Part shown: positions 47,290 to 55,450 of the stretch, in pieces
Layout: each line of letters begins with the position of its first letter
Numbering within the stretch: the first letter of the stretch is position 1
NCBI GenBank assembly: GCA_035556495.1
Contig: DATMEW010000123.1
Span: 1-64,000 of the forward strand
Length of the DNA stretch: 64,000 bases
Direction: 5' to 3'
DNA from: CANKHJ01 sp035556495
GTDB taxonomy: Bacteria > Pseudomonadota > Alphaproteobacteria > Rhizobiales > Xanthobacteraceae
Notes under the pieces: generated by a model
Databases searched by the model: none
The model's input: the letters and a program-made list of their open reading frames with translations, nothing else
Told to the model about the DNA's origin: nothing
Program-made: the position numbers and the translations under genes

Positions 47290-47786
47290 GACGCGGCCGG
47301 CCGCTTGTTGATGAAAGCCTGACGGCGGCATTCGGCCACCAGCTTGTCGTTCTGGTTATAGGCGCGGTGGTGGAATTCGACGATGCCGGCGTCCGCCCGA
47401 GATTTCGATTCGCGCACTGAGAGGATCTCCGTGGTGCAGCGGACGGTGTCGTTCTCGAACAGCGGGTGCGGGAATTTCACCTCCGTCATGCCGAGGTTGG
47501 CGATGGTCGTGCCGACCGTGAGGTCCGTGACGGAAATGCCGATCATCAGTCCCAGCGTGAACAGCGAATTCATCAGGGGCTGGCCCCATTCGGTCTCCTG
47601 TTCGCAGAACACGCGGTCGATATGCAAAGGCTGCGGATTCAGCGTCATGTTGGAGAACAGCATGTTGTCCATCTGCGTGACGGTGCGGCGCAGCCGATGG
47701 TCATACAGCGTGCCGGCGACGAAGCCTTCGAGATACAACCCGCCTCGCGGATGGCGGTGTGCGGTGTCCGGGGCGGGAGCAGTCAT
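47286..47786 (-). CDS. MaoC-like dehydratase
   Basis: 166-aa single hotdog domain of the MaoC family. Motifs LFSNMTLNPQPLHIDRVF (catalytic Asp/His region) and NSLFTLGLMIGISV are typical of enoyl-CoA hydratases. Coupled to the CitE-like lyase, it probably hydrates an unsaturated CoA ester such as mesaconyl-CoA that the lyase then splits; this pairing is inferred. GGAGG precedes the ATG. Confidence 0.82.
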   Translation of the reverse strand: MTAPAPDTAHRHPRGGLYLEGFVAGTLYDHRLRRTVTQMDNMLFSNMTLNPQPLHIDRVFCEQETEWGQPLMNSLFTLGLMIGISVTDLTVGTTIANLGMTEVKFPHPLFENDTVRCTTEILSVRESKSRADAGIVEFHHRAYNQNDKLVAECRRQAFINKRPAAS

Positions 47787-47891
47787 CGGCGTCCTCCAAG
47801 TGTCGTTAACGTCTGGTTTACCATAATGCCTCTAGCTGACTAACCATGTATCGCAGGATGTGGCGCTGCGGACGGACATCGGGGCGGGCAT

Positions 47892-48815
47892 ATGACGGTC
47901 GAGGCGACGTCTTCTCCCTCGTTTATCTCGGGCCTTGTGGGAACGATCCGCAAGGCGGCGCAGGCTGCCGGCGCGAGCTTTGAACATCTTCTCGCGACGG
48001 CTCGTGTCGAATCCGGCCTCAATACTGCCGCGCAGGCGCCGACCTCTTCGGCGCGCGGGTTGTTTCAGTTCATCGACCAGACCTGGCTCGCGACCATGAA
48101 GGACGCCGGGCCGGCGCTGGGCTATGCCCGCTATGCGGATGCCATCGATCGCACGGCGTCCGGTGCCTATGTGGTGCCCGACCCGGCTGCGCGCGCCGAG
48201 ATCATGGCGCTGCGGGACGATCCGGCGGCGAGCACCGCCATGGCGGGCGCCTTCACGCAGGGCAACGCGGAGACGCTTGCGCGGCAGCTTGGGCGCTCCG
48301 CAACGGGGGGCGAATTGTATATCGCCCATTTCCTCGGCGCGGGCGGGGCCGGCCGGCTCATCACGCTGGCCGCCAACGAGCCGGATGCTTCCGCGGCCGC
48401 GGCCTTTCCCCAAGCGGCCGCTGCCAACCGTTCGATTTTTTACGACCGTCAGGGCAGCGCGCGCGGCGCTGCCGATGTTTATCAGCGGCTCGTCGGCCGT
48501 TATGATTCCGCACGCGCCGCTGTCTCCGGCGTGACGGGCGGCGATGCGCAAGCGGTAGTCGCTGGAGCACGCCCCGCGCCGATAGCCTCGTCCACGACGC
48601 TTGCGGCCATGGACGAACCGCCGCTCACCCTTGGCGATTCCGGGCCGGCTTTTCACGGACTGTTCCGCACGTCCCAGCAGCGGACGGTGGCGCCGGTCGT
48701 GGCGGCGCTGTGGTCGAGCCCGACCATTGCATCTTCGCAATCGCAGCCCGCAACAACCGGCGGGACGCTCGACCTGTTTCGTGATGACGGCCTCCAGCAG
48801 ACTGCGCGCAACTGA
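47892..48815 (+). CDS. Lytic-transglycosylase-like SLT domain protein
   Basis: 307-aa protein. Residues about 25-150 resemble an SLT transglycosylase domain, with the putative catalytic Glu40 in ATARVESGLN and SARGLFQFIDQTWL. There is no signal peptide or membrane span, so it is either flagellum-associated (as SltF-like proteins) or exported otherwise. The C-terminal 130 residues are Ala/Ser/Thr-rich and low in conservation. Confidence 0.8.
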   Translation: MTVEATSSPSFISGLVGTIRKAAQAAGASFEHLLATARVESGLNTAAQAPTSSARGLFQFIDQTWLATMKDAGPALGYARYADAIDRTASGAYVVPDPAARAEIMALRDDPAASTAMAGAFTQGNAETLARQLGRSATGGELYIAHFLGAGGAGRLITLAANEPDASAAAAFPQAAAANRSIFYDRQGSARGAADVYQRLVGRYDSARAAVSGVTGGDAQAVVAGARPAPIASSTTLAAMDEPPLTLGDSGPAFHGLFRTSQQRTVAPVVAALWSSPTIASSQSQPATTGGTLDLFRDDGLQQTARN

Positions 48816-48965
48816 TCCTTCCGGAATTCCCAGCGCATCCGCGCGAGATCATGGCTAACCGGACGCAAACATTCATGCTGAACGCTTTGTTAAGCGCTGG
48901 CTGATAGGCTTTGTTCGTCGGTGCTTTATCCGGCGGGTTGGTGATCCGAGTAGCGTGGCGTCCCC

Positions 48966-50144
48966 ATGATCGTCCGACATTTCCTCCAGTGGATCCGGAC
49001 AGCAGGCGCGGTCGAGCGGGCCGATGCAGCTTCGGCGCTGGTCCGGGCTTTTCTCCATTCGAACCTCTCGGTTGACGATCGCGCCGCCGCCGAAGGCGCG
49101 ATGCTGATGCTGCTCGACGATCCGTCGCCGCTGGTGCGCCGGGCGCTGGCCGAGGCGTTGGCTTCGAGCGAAGATGCGCCGCCGGTGCTGATCCATGCGC
49201 TGGCGGCGGATCAGCCGGACATTGCCGCGATCATCTATGAATCTTCGCCATGTCTGGCGGAGGCCGATCTGGTGGATGCTCTGGGGGCCGGACAAGCTGC
49301 CGTCCAGGCGGCCATCGCGCGCCGCGCCACGCTGTCGCGCGCGGTCTGCGCCGCCATTGCCGAGGTCGGTTCGGCCGAAGCCTGTTTGCTACTGCTCGAG
49401 AATGCCGGCGCCGTATTGTTGCAGTTCGCGCTGGACCGCATCGTGGCGCGCCATGGCCATCTGGCGGCGATCCGCGAGAATCTGCTGGAGCGCGAAGATC
49501 TTCCCGCCACGACGCGGCAGGCGCTGCTGACCCAGCTTTCCGACACCCTGGCAAGATTTGTGACAGGGCGAGCCTGGCTCGATGCGGATCGTGCCCGGAG
49601 CATCGCGCGCGAAGCTCGCGACAAGGCCACGGTCACTGTTGCCGCAACGACCGCTCCGGGCGAAATGCGGCTGCTGGTCGGCCGTCTCCGGGAGAATGGC
49701 GAACTCACCGCCGGTCTGATCCTGCGGGCGTTGCTCTCCGGCAATACGATGATGTTCGAGGATGCGCTGGCGGAACTGAGCGGCTTGCCGGTCAGCCGCA
49801 TCTGCGCGCTGGTCTATGCCCGAAACGGGGCGGGGCTGCGCGCCGTCTATGACAGGGCAGGGCTGCCGCCGGCGGTTTACCCCGCTTTTCACGCGGCTAT
49901 CGAGGCCATCCGGGAGCAGGGCTTTGTCGGAGATGAAGCCGGAAGCTCCCGCCTGCGTCGCCGCATGGTCGAGCGCGTGCTGGTGCATTGCGAGCAGGAA
50001 ATGCCGGGTGAAGTCGAGCCGCTGCTCGTGCTGCTGCGCAAGTTCGCCACGGAAGCGGCGCGCGACGAGGCGCGGACGTTCTGCGACGATCTCGTTGCGG
50101 AAGATGCGATCAGCATCGATGCCGAGATGCGGCTGGTGGCCTGA
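48966..50144 (+). CDS. DUF2336 domain-containing protein
   Basis: 392-aa helical, HEAT-repeat-like DUF2336 protein. Repeated Ala/Leu helices such as SPLVRRALAEALAS and QPDIAAIIYESSP, then the characteristic GLPVSRICALVYARNGAGL region at about 275-300. Function is unknown; the family is common in Caulobacter and Hyphomicrobiales. It is convergent with the Hpt/receiver pair, suggesting signalling company. Confidence 0.82.
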   Translation: MIVRHFLQWIRTAGAVERADAASALVRAFLHSNLSVDDRAAAEGAMLMLLDDPSPLVRRALAEALASSEDAPPVLIHALAADQPDIAAIIYESSPCLAEADLVDALGAGQAAVQAAIARRATLSRAVCAAIAEVGSAEACLLLLENAGAVLLQFALDRIVARHGHLAAIRENLLEREDLPATTRQALLTQLSDTLARFVTGRAWLDADRARSIAREARDKATVTVAATTAPGEMRLLVGRLRENGELTAGLILRALLSGNTMMFEDALAELSGLPVSRICALVYARNGAGLRAVYDRAGLPPAVYPAFHAAIEAIREQGFVGDEAGSSRLRRRMVERVLVHCEQEMPGEVEPLLVLLRKFATEAARDEARTFCDDLVAEDAISIDAEMRLVA

Positions 50145-50181
50145 CGCGCCTTCGGCGGCGATGGCCGCCGTCCGGCCGTCC

Positions 50182-50742
50182 TCAACCGGTCTGGATGACG
50201 TCCCGCAGATAGTCCGGCCGGTGCCGGTTGCTGGTCGCGAGAAACTCCTCGGTCACGTCGCGAAGGCGTCGCGTCAGGGCCAGCGCCAGATCGGTCACGT
50301 CGCCACGCGCGCTCTCGCGCACGATGGCCCGAATCGCATCAACATGCTGGTCTACCAGTTCGCGGGGAATATCCTTCATCTCCAGCGTGTGCTCGATCAG
50401 TCGGCAGAGGCTGCGGGCGATGTCGGTTACCGCGGGAAAGCCGAAGGTGGTGGCTTCGCCTTTGATGTCGTGGGCGGCGTGGAACAGCCCATCCCTCGTT
50501 TGCGGCAGAAAGCCGGACCTGTGAATGGCGGCGCGCGCGTCTTCCAGACGCTCGCATTCTGCATTCATCCAGGCGGGAAAATTCTCGGAGAGTTCGGACA
50601 GGGCGAGTTCGGCCCGCGCAACCGCGTCGTCCGCTTCCGCGCCTGGCGGCAGTTCCGTCACGGCGCTGCGCAGCGTGTGGGGCGGAGTGATGACTTCATA
50701 GTCTCCATAGGTCACGATCGAAGGCTTGCCGGGATTTGACAT
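50182..50742 (-). CDS. Hpt-domain phosphotransfer protein
   Basis: 186-aa protein with a histidine phosphotransfer domain at about 75-180. The phosphoryl His91 sits in AAHDIKGEATTFGF, the standard HxxKG motif. The N-terminal 60 residues are unrecognised. ATG 50742 has GAGGAG before it. It follows the receiver gene by 11 bases, so the two probably exchange phosphate. Confidence 0.88.
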   Translation of the reverse strand: MSNPGKPSIVTYGDYEVITPPHTLRSAVTELPPGAEADDAVARAELALSELSENFPAWMNAECERLEDARAAIHRSGFLPQTRDGLFHAAHDIKGEATTFGFPAVTDIARSLCRLIEHTLEMKDIPRELVDQHVDAIRAIVRESARGDVTDLALALTRRLRDVTEEFLATSNRHRPDYLRDVIQTG

Positions 50743-50753
50743 GGTCTGGCTCC

Positions 50754-51299
50754 TCAATCCGCGATCTTCGCCTTGTCGAGCAGCGAGATCGGCTTGACGA
50801 CATCAGCCTTGCCGCCGTTGCGGCGCTCCGGTCCGACATAATTTGCATTCGTCGTGCGTCGCCGGTCTGGCCCGAAATAGGTTTTTGTTCGAATGAAGGG
50901 GCGAGGGTTCACAACGATGTTCAACACCCGTTCGTAAAGCGCCTTGGCGGAGATCGGCTTGGCCATGAATTCCGTCACGCCGGCATCACGGGCGGCGATG
51001 ACGCGCCGCTTCTCGGAATGGCCCGTCAGCATGATGATGGGTACGTAGGGGTTCGAATTCGCCCCCGGCTGGCGGATCATCTGGGTCAGTTCAAGGCCGT
51101 CGAAAATCGGCATCACCCAGTCGGTGATGATGATATCCGGCATATGGTGGGTGAAGGCTTCCAGGCCCGCGCCGCCGTCCTCCGCTTCATAGACCTCGCG
51201 GGTGCCGAAGCCATGCAGCAGGGTGCGGACGATTCGCCGCATGTGGGCATTGTCGTCCACCACGAGAAAGCGAAGCTTGTTGAATTCGATACGCAGCAT
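50754..51299 (-). CDS. Response regulator, CheY-like receiver with C-terminal tail
   Basis: 181 aa. The receiver domain is at about 9-130, with the acidic pair Asp15/Asp16, phosphoacceptor Asp60 (IITDWVMP), Thr92 and Lys114. The 50-residue tail is basic and rich in Arg/Asn (FGPDRRRTTNANYVGPERR), a pattern seen in some alphaproteobacterial receivers. No DNA-binding domain. Operonic with the Hpt gene. Confidence 0.9.
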   Translation of the reverse strand: MLRIEFNKLRFLVVDDNAHMRRIVRTLLHGFGTREVYEAEDGGAGLEAFTHHMPDIIITDWVMPIFDGLELTQMIRQPGANSNPYVPIIMLTGHSEKRRVIAARDAGVTEFMAKPISAKALYERVLNIVVNPRPFIRTKTYFGPDRRRTTNANYVGPERRNGGKADVVKPISLLDKAKIAD

Positions 51300-51512
51300 G
51301 GGCCGCCGCCGATGAGCATGTGCCGCCCATCCGGCCAGGGACAGGAAGAAGCCGTTAACAGCCGCAGGCAGACTAGGGCCGGGCGCTTAAGGAAAAGTTG
51401 CAGTGCGCTGCCATTGCTGCGCTGCACCTAAAAGTGGTGGCGCGGGCCTTTGCAATTGATTTCCCCCGGTCGGTCTGGCAGCAATTCGGTTCCCGTCAAC
51501 GTGAGCCTTGTC

Positions 51513-52694
51513 ATGAAGCGCAGCACTGACCGTATCCTGACCACCCATGTCGGCAGTTTGATCCGTCCCGATGAGCTTCTGAAATTCCTTGATGCTCAGC
51601 GCAAAAAGCAGTCCTACGACGAAGCAGCCTATGCGGAATGCCTGACGCGCACCGTCGCAGAGGTGGTCGCCCAGCAGGCGAAGGTGGGTATCGATATCCC
51701 CAGCGACGGGGAGTTCGGCAAGGCGATCAGTTGGTCGCAATATGCGCTCGACCGGCTCAGCGGCTTCGAGCGCCGGCCAGTGGCGCGCGATGCCAATCCT
51801 TTCAATCGGGGCGCGGACAGAACCAGATTTCCGGAATTCTATGCGGAGCTGGACGCCAAGGACGGCATCTCCAATCCGAGCGACTCCGTCGCGGTGGGCG
51901 AGGTGAAATATACCGGGCAGGCCGCGCTCCAGCGCGATATCGACAACATGAAGGCGGCGATGAAGGCCGCCGGGGTTGAGGAAGGCTTCCTGCCGGTTGC
52001 CGCGCCCTCCAGCGTGATCCCTGACCGCAAGAATGAATATTACAAGGACGATGAGGAGCTGTTCCAGGCGATCGCGAGGGCGATGAGCACGGAATATAAG
52101 CAGATCGTCGATGCTGGGATCGTCGTGCAGCTCGATGACGCCCGCGCCGCCGTGACTTACGACCGTATGGTGCCGCCTGCCACCAAGAGCGATTACCTCA
52201 AGTGGCTGGAGCATCAGGTCGACACCATCAACGCGTCGCTGGAGGGCATTCCGGAGGACATGGTGCGCTATCACGTCTGCTGGGGTAGCTGGCCTGGCCC
52301 GCACACCACCGACATTCCCTTCAAGGACATCGCCGATATCATCCTGCGGGTGAAGGCCGGCGCCTACGTGATCGAGGGCGCGAACCCGCGGCACGAGCAT
52401 GAATGGAAGGTATGGGAGACCGTGAAACTTCCGGCGGGCCGTGTCGTCATTCCCGGCGTCATCAGCCACGCGACCAACGTGGTCGAGCATCCGGAGCTGA
52501 TCGCGGAACGCATCGTGCGTTACGCCAAACTGGTGGGGCGCGAGAATGTCATCGCCGGCACGGACTGCGGCTTTGCGCAGGGGCCGTTCCACCGCCGCGT
52601 CCATCCGTCCGTGATGTGGGCGAAGTTCGAGGCGCTTGCCGAGGGCGCGAAGCTCGCCAGCCAGCAGCTTTGGGGCCGCGCCGCCGCGGCCTAG
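51513..52694 (+). CDS. Cobalamin-independent methionine synthase family protein (MetE C-domain-like)
   Basis: 393-aa single-domain homologue of the MetE catalytic half (COG0620). Zinc ligands are visible: His and Cys in YHVCWGSWPGPH and a Cys in GTDCGFAQG; an IEGANPRHEHEW segment is also present. The N-terminus RILTTHVGSLIRPDELL is conserved. Lacking the MetE N-domain, it probably transfers methyl or thiol groups from another donor. ATG 51513 fits homology; the frame runs back to 51450. Confidence 0.83.
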   Translation: MKRSTDRILTTHVGSLIRPDELLKFLDAQRKKQSYDEAAYAECLTRTVAEVVAQQAKVGIDIPSDGEFGKAISWSQYALDRLSGFERRPVARDANPFNRGADRTRFPEFYAELDAKDGISNPSDSVAVGEVKYTGQAALQRDIDNMKAAMKAAGVEEGFLPVAAPSSVIPDRKNEYYKDDEELFQAIARAMSTEYKQIVDAGIVVQLDDARAAVTYDRMVPPATKSDYLKWLEHQVDTINASLEGIPEDMVRYHVCWGSWPGPHTTDIPFKDIADIILRVKAGAYVIEGANPRHEHEWKVWETVKLPAGRVVIPGVISHATNVVEHPELIAERIVRYAKLVGRENVIAGTDCGFAQGPFHRRVHPSVMWAKFEALAEGAKLASQQLWGRAAAA

Positions 52695-52745
52695 GGTCTG
52701 ATCCAACTGCGTTGAATCAGACCCGTCGGTTATCTTTTTGTTTGT

Positions 52746-52792
52746 GCATGATCTTTTCCGAAAACCGGTTCCCACTTTTCGGGATCATGCTC
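52746..52792. repeat. Palindromic intergenic element, copy 2
   Basis: GCATGATC...AAAACCGGTTCCCACTTTTCGG...GATCATGC, 47 bp, the same element as at 15768-15816 but inverted, with some sequence differences. It lies between the MetE-like gene and a terminator. Confidence 0.85.
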
Positions 52793-52816
52793 TAAGGCGG
52801 TTTGTCACGAAACGGG

Positions 52817-52844
52817 AAAGCCCGCGCCGGTCGCGGGCTTTTTC
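52817..52844 (+). terminator. Rho-independent terminator after MetE-like gene
   Basis: AAAGCCCGCG-CCGGT-CGCGGGCTTTTTC, a 10-bp stem with a five-T tail. Confidence 0.88.
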
Positions 52845-52970
52845 AATTGGCGGACTTGCTCATCGCAAGACTTGCTCACCGATGAAGAAGCATCCGCGGA
52901 TGGGGCGGTCCGTGGAGCAGCGCTGTCCGTGGTCTCCGTTGGCCTGCTCAGCCGGCGGCAGCAGAGGCTC

Positions 52971-53753
52971 TCAGTAAACGAACTGCTCGCGCAGGATGCG
53001 TTCGTCCAGGCTGTGGTCGGGATCGAACAGCAGCGGCATGCCGATGGTGCGGTCCATCCTGATATCCACGGCCTGGACATGACGGACCTCGTCATGGTCG
53101 GCCACCGCGGCGACGGGTCGCTTTTCGGAATCCAGTACCTCTACGCGCACGGCCGCGCTGTCCGGCAGCAGGGCGCCGCGCCAGCGGCGGGGCCGGAAAG
53201 GGCTGATCGGCGTGACCGCCAGCAAGGAGGCGTTGATCGGGATGATCGGCCCCTGCGCGGACAGGTTATAGGCGGTCGACCCCGCCGGGGTCGCCACGAG
53301 AACGCCATCGGCGGCAAGCTCCGGCAGCCGCTCCTGACCATCGACGAGAATGCGGAGCCGGGCGGCCTGATAGGTCTGCCGGAACAGGGAGACCTCGTTG
53401 AAAGCATGAAACTCCTGCATCGCGCCGTCCCGTCCCACGGCGCGCATGAGCAGCGGATGGATCGTGGTGGTGTGGGCCTGCGTCAGCCGGGCATGCAGAT
53501 CGTCCTCGGCATATTCGTTCATGAGGAAACCGACGGTGCCGCGATGCATCCCATAGATCGGCCGCCGCATGGTCATGAAGCGGTGCAGGGTCTGAAGCAT
53601 GAAGCCGTCGCCGCCGAGCGCCACGATCACGTCGGCCTCGTCCGGATTCGCGCTGCCGTAGCGCGCCACGAGCCGTTGGCGGGCTTCCTCCGCTTCCGCG
53701 CTGGGGCTGGCCATGAAGGCAATGCGCTCGTAGCTTGGGATTTCGGATGTCAT
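52971..53753 (-). CDS. nadK: NAD kinase
   Basis: 260-aa enzyme that phosphorylates NAD to NADP. The catalytic GGDG is at 47-50 (ALGGDGFMLQTLH), followed by GTVGFLMNEY, AFNEVSLFR and the LVATPAGSTAYNLSAQGPI signature. Full length; ATG 53753 is where homology starts. Confidence 0.95.
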   Translation of the reverse strand: MTSEIPSYERIAFMASPSAEAEEARQRLVARYGSANPDEADVIVALGGDGFMLQTLHRFMTMRRPIYGMHRGTVGFLMNEYAEDDLHARLTQAHTTTIHPLLMRAVGRDGAMQEFHAFNEVSLFRQTYQAARLRILVDGQERLPELAADGVLVATPAGSTAYNLSAQGPIIPINASLLAVTPISPFRPRRWRGALLPDSAAVRVEVLDSEKRPVAAVADHDEVRHVQAVDIRMDRTIGMPLLFDPDHSLDERILREQFVY

Positions 53754-53803
53754 GGGAACGGCTCGCAGGGGCGCGTCGGGCGTCCGGCTGCCTTGGGGAA
53801 CAG

Positions 53804-54124
53804 ATGGATCGCGCAATCCTCGTCTATACGACCTATCCCGCCCTTGTCGAGGCAGAGCAGGCCGGCCGGGCGCTGGTGGAGCGGGGTCTTGCCGCCTGCG
53901 CCAACATCCTGCCGGGCATGGTGTCGATTTACGGCTGGCAGGGCCAAATAGAACGCAGCGAGGAAGTGGTGATGCTCGTCAAGACGCGGGCGGGGCTAGA
54001 AGGTGAGGTCTGCGCGGCCGTGAAGGAGATGCATTCCTACGATACGCCGGCTGTGCTCGTTCTGCCGGTGGGGCATGTCGATCCGGATTATCATGCCTGG
54101 ATCGTCGCCCAGACCAAGCGCTAA
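53804..54124 (+). CDS. cutA: Divalent-cation tolerance protein CutA
   Basis: 106-aa trimeric CutA1 family protein. ALVERGLAACANILPGMVSIYGWQGQIERSEE is family-diagnostic but is quoted here only in parts: GLAACANILPG and EEVVMLVKT. GGGGA precedes ATG 53804. Its exact cellular role (copper tolerance historically) is unsettled. It is divergent from nadK with overlapping upstream regions. Confidence 0.93.
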   Translation: MDRAILVYTTYPALVEAEQAGRALVERGLAACANILPGMVSIYGWQGQIERSEEVVMLVKTRAGLEGEVCAAVKEMHSYDTPAVLVLPVGHVDPDYHAWIVAQTKR

Positions 54125-54151
54125 GGAGCCACGCCGGCTTTTCCAAACGGG

Positions 54152-54226
54152 TGGTGCCGGATGAGGGGATTGAACCCCCGACCTTCGGTTTACAAAACCG
54201 CTGCTCTACCGCTGAGCTAATCCGGC
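54152..54226 (-). tRNA. tRNA-Thr (anticodon UGU), CCA encoded
   Basis: 75 nt on the minus strand: acceptor GCCGGAT with ATCCGGC, D-arm, anticodon loop TTTGTAA (UGU), T-arm GGGGGTTCAATCCCC, and CCA encoded. The top anticodon-stem pair is G-A, a mild irregularity. It marks the edge of the prophage. Confidence 0.93.
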
Positions 54227-54389
54227 AATAGGGCCGTTTTTATTGGTATTTCAGCGTGTTGCAAGGGAAATAACGGTCCGCCGGACGCGCACATACCGCG
54301 AACATTGCGGTCAAGCGCCGACACAAAAAGGGGCACAGTATGTTCTTGGAATGTTCTTGGGTAAAGAGAGCCTGCAATATGGAGGTCTC

Positions 54390-54659
54390 ATGCTGTCTCG
54401 CACCCAATTCCCCAGCCCGTGGTCCGTGACCGAACACGAGGAAAGCTTCGACGTTTGTGACGGCTCCGGCCGCTCGCTTTTCTACGTCTACTTTGACGAC
54501 GATGCCGTCCGGGCAAGCGTTCGGAATCGGATGACAAAGAAGCAGGCGAGAACGCTCGTGGACGCACTGGTGACGCTGGCCCCGCCAGACCGACGGATCA
54601 AGTCCAGCGTCCCCGATCAGCGGTTGCCTATCGCACGATTGCCGGCAGGCGAGCCCTAG
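54390..54659 (+). CDS. Small protein of unknown function
   Basis: 89-aa protein starting MLSRTQFPSPWSV, with GGAGG at 54381-54385 before the ATG. It contains an acidic middle part (YFDDDAVRAS) and a KKQARTLVDALVTL helix. No family is recognised. Its opposite strand to the phage late genes and its place between tRNA-Thr and the late operon suggest it is a phage-edge or chromosomal gene. A direct repeat TGTTCTTGG lies just upstream (54341-54359). Confidence 0.5.
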   Translation: MLSRTQFPSPWSVTEHEESFDVCDGSGRSLFYVYFDDDAVRASVRNRMTKKQARTLVDALVTLAPPDRRIKSSVPDQRLPIARLPAGEP

Positions 54660-55051
54660 CGCAGGAATTCGCGCAGCCAAATCTTGATATGGCCCAGGTT
54701 GGTGACGCCGAGCCATATGAGGTTGATGGCTCCAGTAACGACGGCGGTGACGAAGACCATTCCGAGTGCGACCTGTGCTCGGAAGCCCTTCATTTCATCG
54801 ACATCGGGCTTCATGATCGCGACGCTGGCGGTGACACTGGTGACGTCCCGCTTCATTTCCGCCAAGTTCGAGCGGACTTCCTCAAGGGCCTCGTACTGCT
54901 CTTTCCGGTTTTCGGAGGCGCGCCCCTGCTCCTTGAGGATGAGCTGGTTTTGCCCCTCGATCCGGCCGAGCGCCTGGGCGAGATCCAGCAACAGACCCGT
55001 GGGTTCGACATTCGGCGGCCGGTCGCCGTCATTGGTGCCGTTCACAGGCAT
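54656..55051 (-). CDS. Phage small membrane protein with coiled coil (holin-like position)
   Basis: 131 aa. An N-terminal polar part is followed by a coiled coil (residues about 35-75, EEVRSNLAEMKRDVTS) and one strong membrane span near residues 91-115 (VALGMVFVTAVVTGAINLIWLG). It is the last gene of the late operon, overlapping the spanin lipoprotein by 10 bases. It may be a holin or antiholin, or a phage DUF1515-like protein; this is inferred from place and shape. Confidence 0.6.
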   Translation of the reverse strand: MPVNGTNDGDRPPNVEPTGLLLDLAQALGRIEGQNQLILKEQGRASENRKEQYEALEEVRSNLAEMKRDVTSVTASVAIMKPDVDEMKGFRAQVALGMVFVTAVVTGAINLIWLGVTNLGHIKIWLREFLR

Positions 55052-55257
55052 CCCCGGCGCTCAAGAAATCGGTTGTGCTCCATGATCTGGCGAATGGTTT
55101 CTGGCGTGTCGGAACGGGACGGGCGGATTGGTTCCTGACCCGCGCACACCGCGCTAGTCCCTGAACCACTTGTCGTCTGACACCCTGCCAGCAGCAACAT
55201 CCCGACGAGCATCATCGCGGGCCTTCCGGCCCTTGTCAGCGGACTTGGTCTCAGCAT
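55042..55257 (-). CDS. Rz1-like outer-membrane spanin lipoprotein
   Basis: 71-aa lipoprotein with a signal peptide and the lipobox LLAGC (Cys at 26), then a short Pro/Ser-containing chain. Its start lies inside the preceding gene in another frame (104 bases of overlap), the classic o-spanin arrangement. It would link to the i-spanin across the periplasm and disrupt the outer membrane at lysis. Confidence 0.7.
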   Translation of the reverse strand: MLRPSPLTRAGRPAMMLVGMLLLAGCQTTSGSGTSAVCAGQEPIRPSRSDTPETIRQIMEHNRFLERRGCL

Positions 55258-55447
55258 CGTCCCATTTCCTTTGCGTCCGGCGGGAGCCGTCCCGGTTGCC
55301 CTTGTGATAGACGGAGAGGGCCGCAGCGGCCGTCAGGGCGGCGGCTAGGGCGTATTTGCGGAGGGGCGGGAAGAACCACGCCAGCGCGCCAGCAGACGCC
55401 ATCACGGCCCCGCCAAGGCCGTACCAGGTCCAGATGGAATCCCACAT
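55154..55447 (-). CDS. Rz-like inner-membrane spanin
   Basis: 97 aa with an N-terminal membrane span region (residues about 10-45) then a highly charged helix (RRTQRKWDDAETKSADKGRK), as in i-spanins. It starts three bases after the endolysin stop, and encloses the start of the Rz1-like gene. Assignment is by architecture and order, not by sequence identity. Confidence 0.65.
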   Translation of the reverse strand: MWDSIWTWYGLGGAVMASAGALAWFFPPLRKYALAAALTAAAALSVYHKGNRDGSRRTQRKWDDAETKSADKGRKARDDARRDVAAGRVSDDKWFRD

Positions 55448-55450
55448 GGC

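Noticed and set aside
51300..51512. SAM or cobalamin riboswitch before the MetE-like gene
   Set aside because: No conserved riboswitch core could be recognised in the leader.
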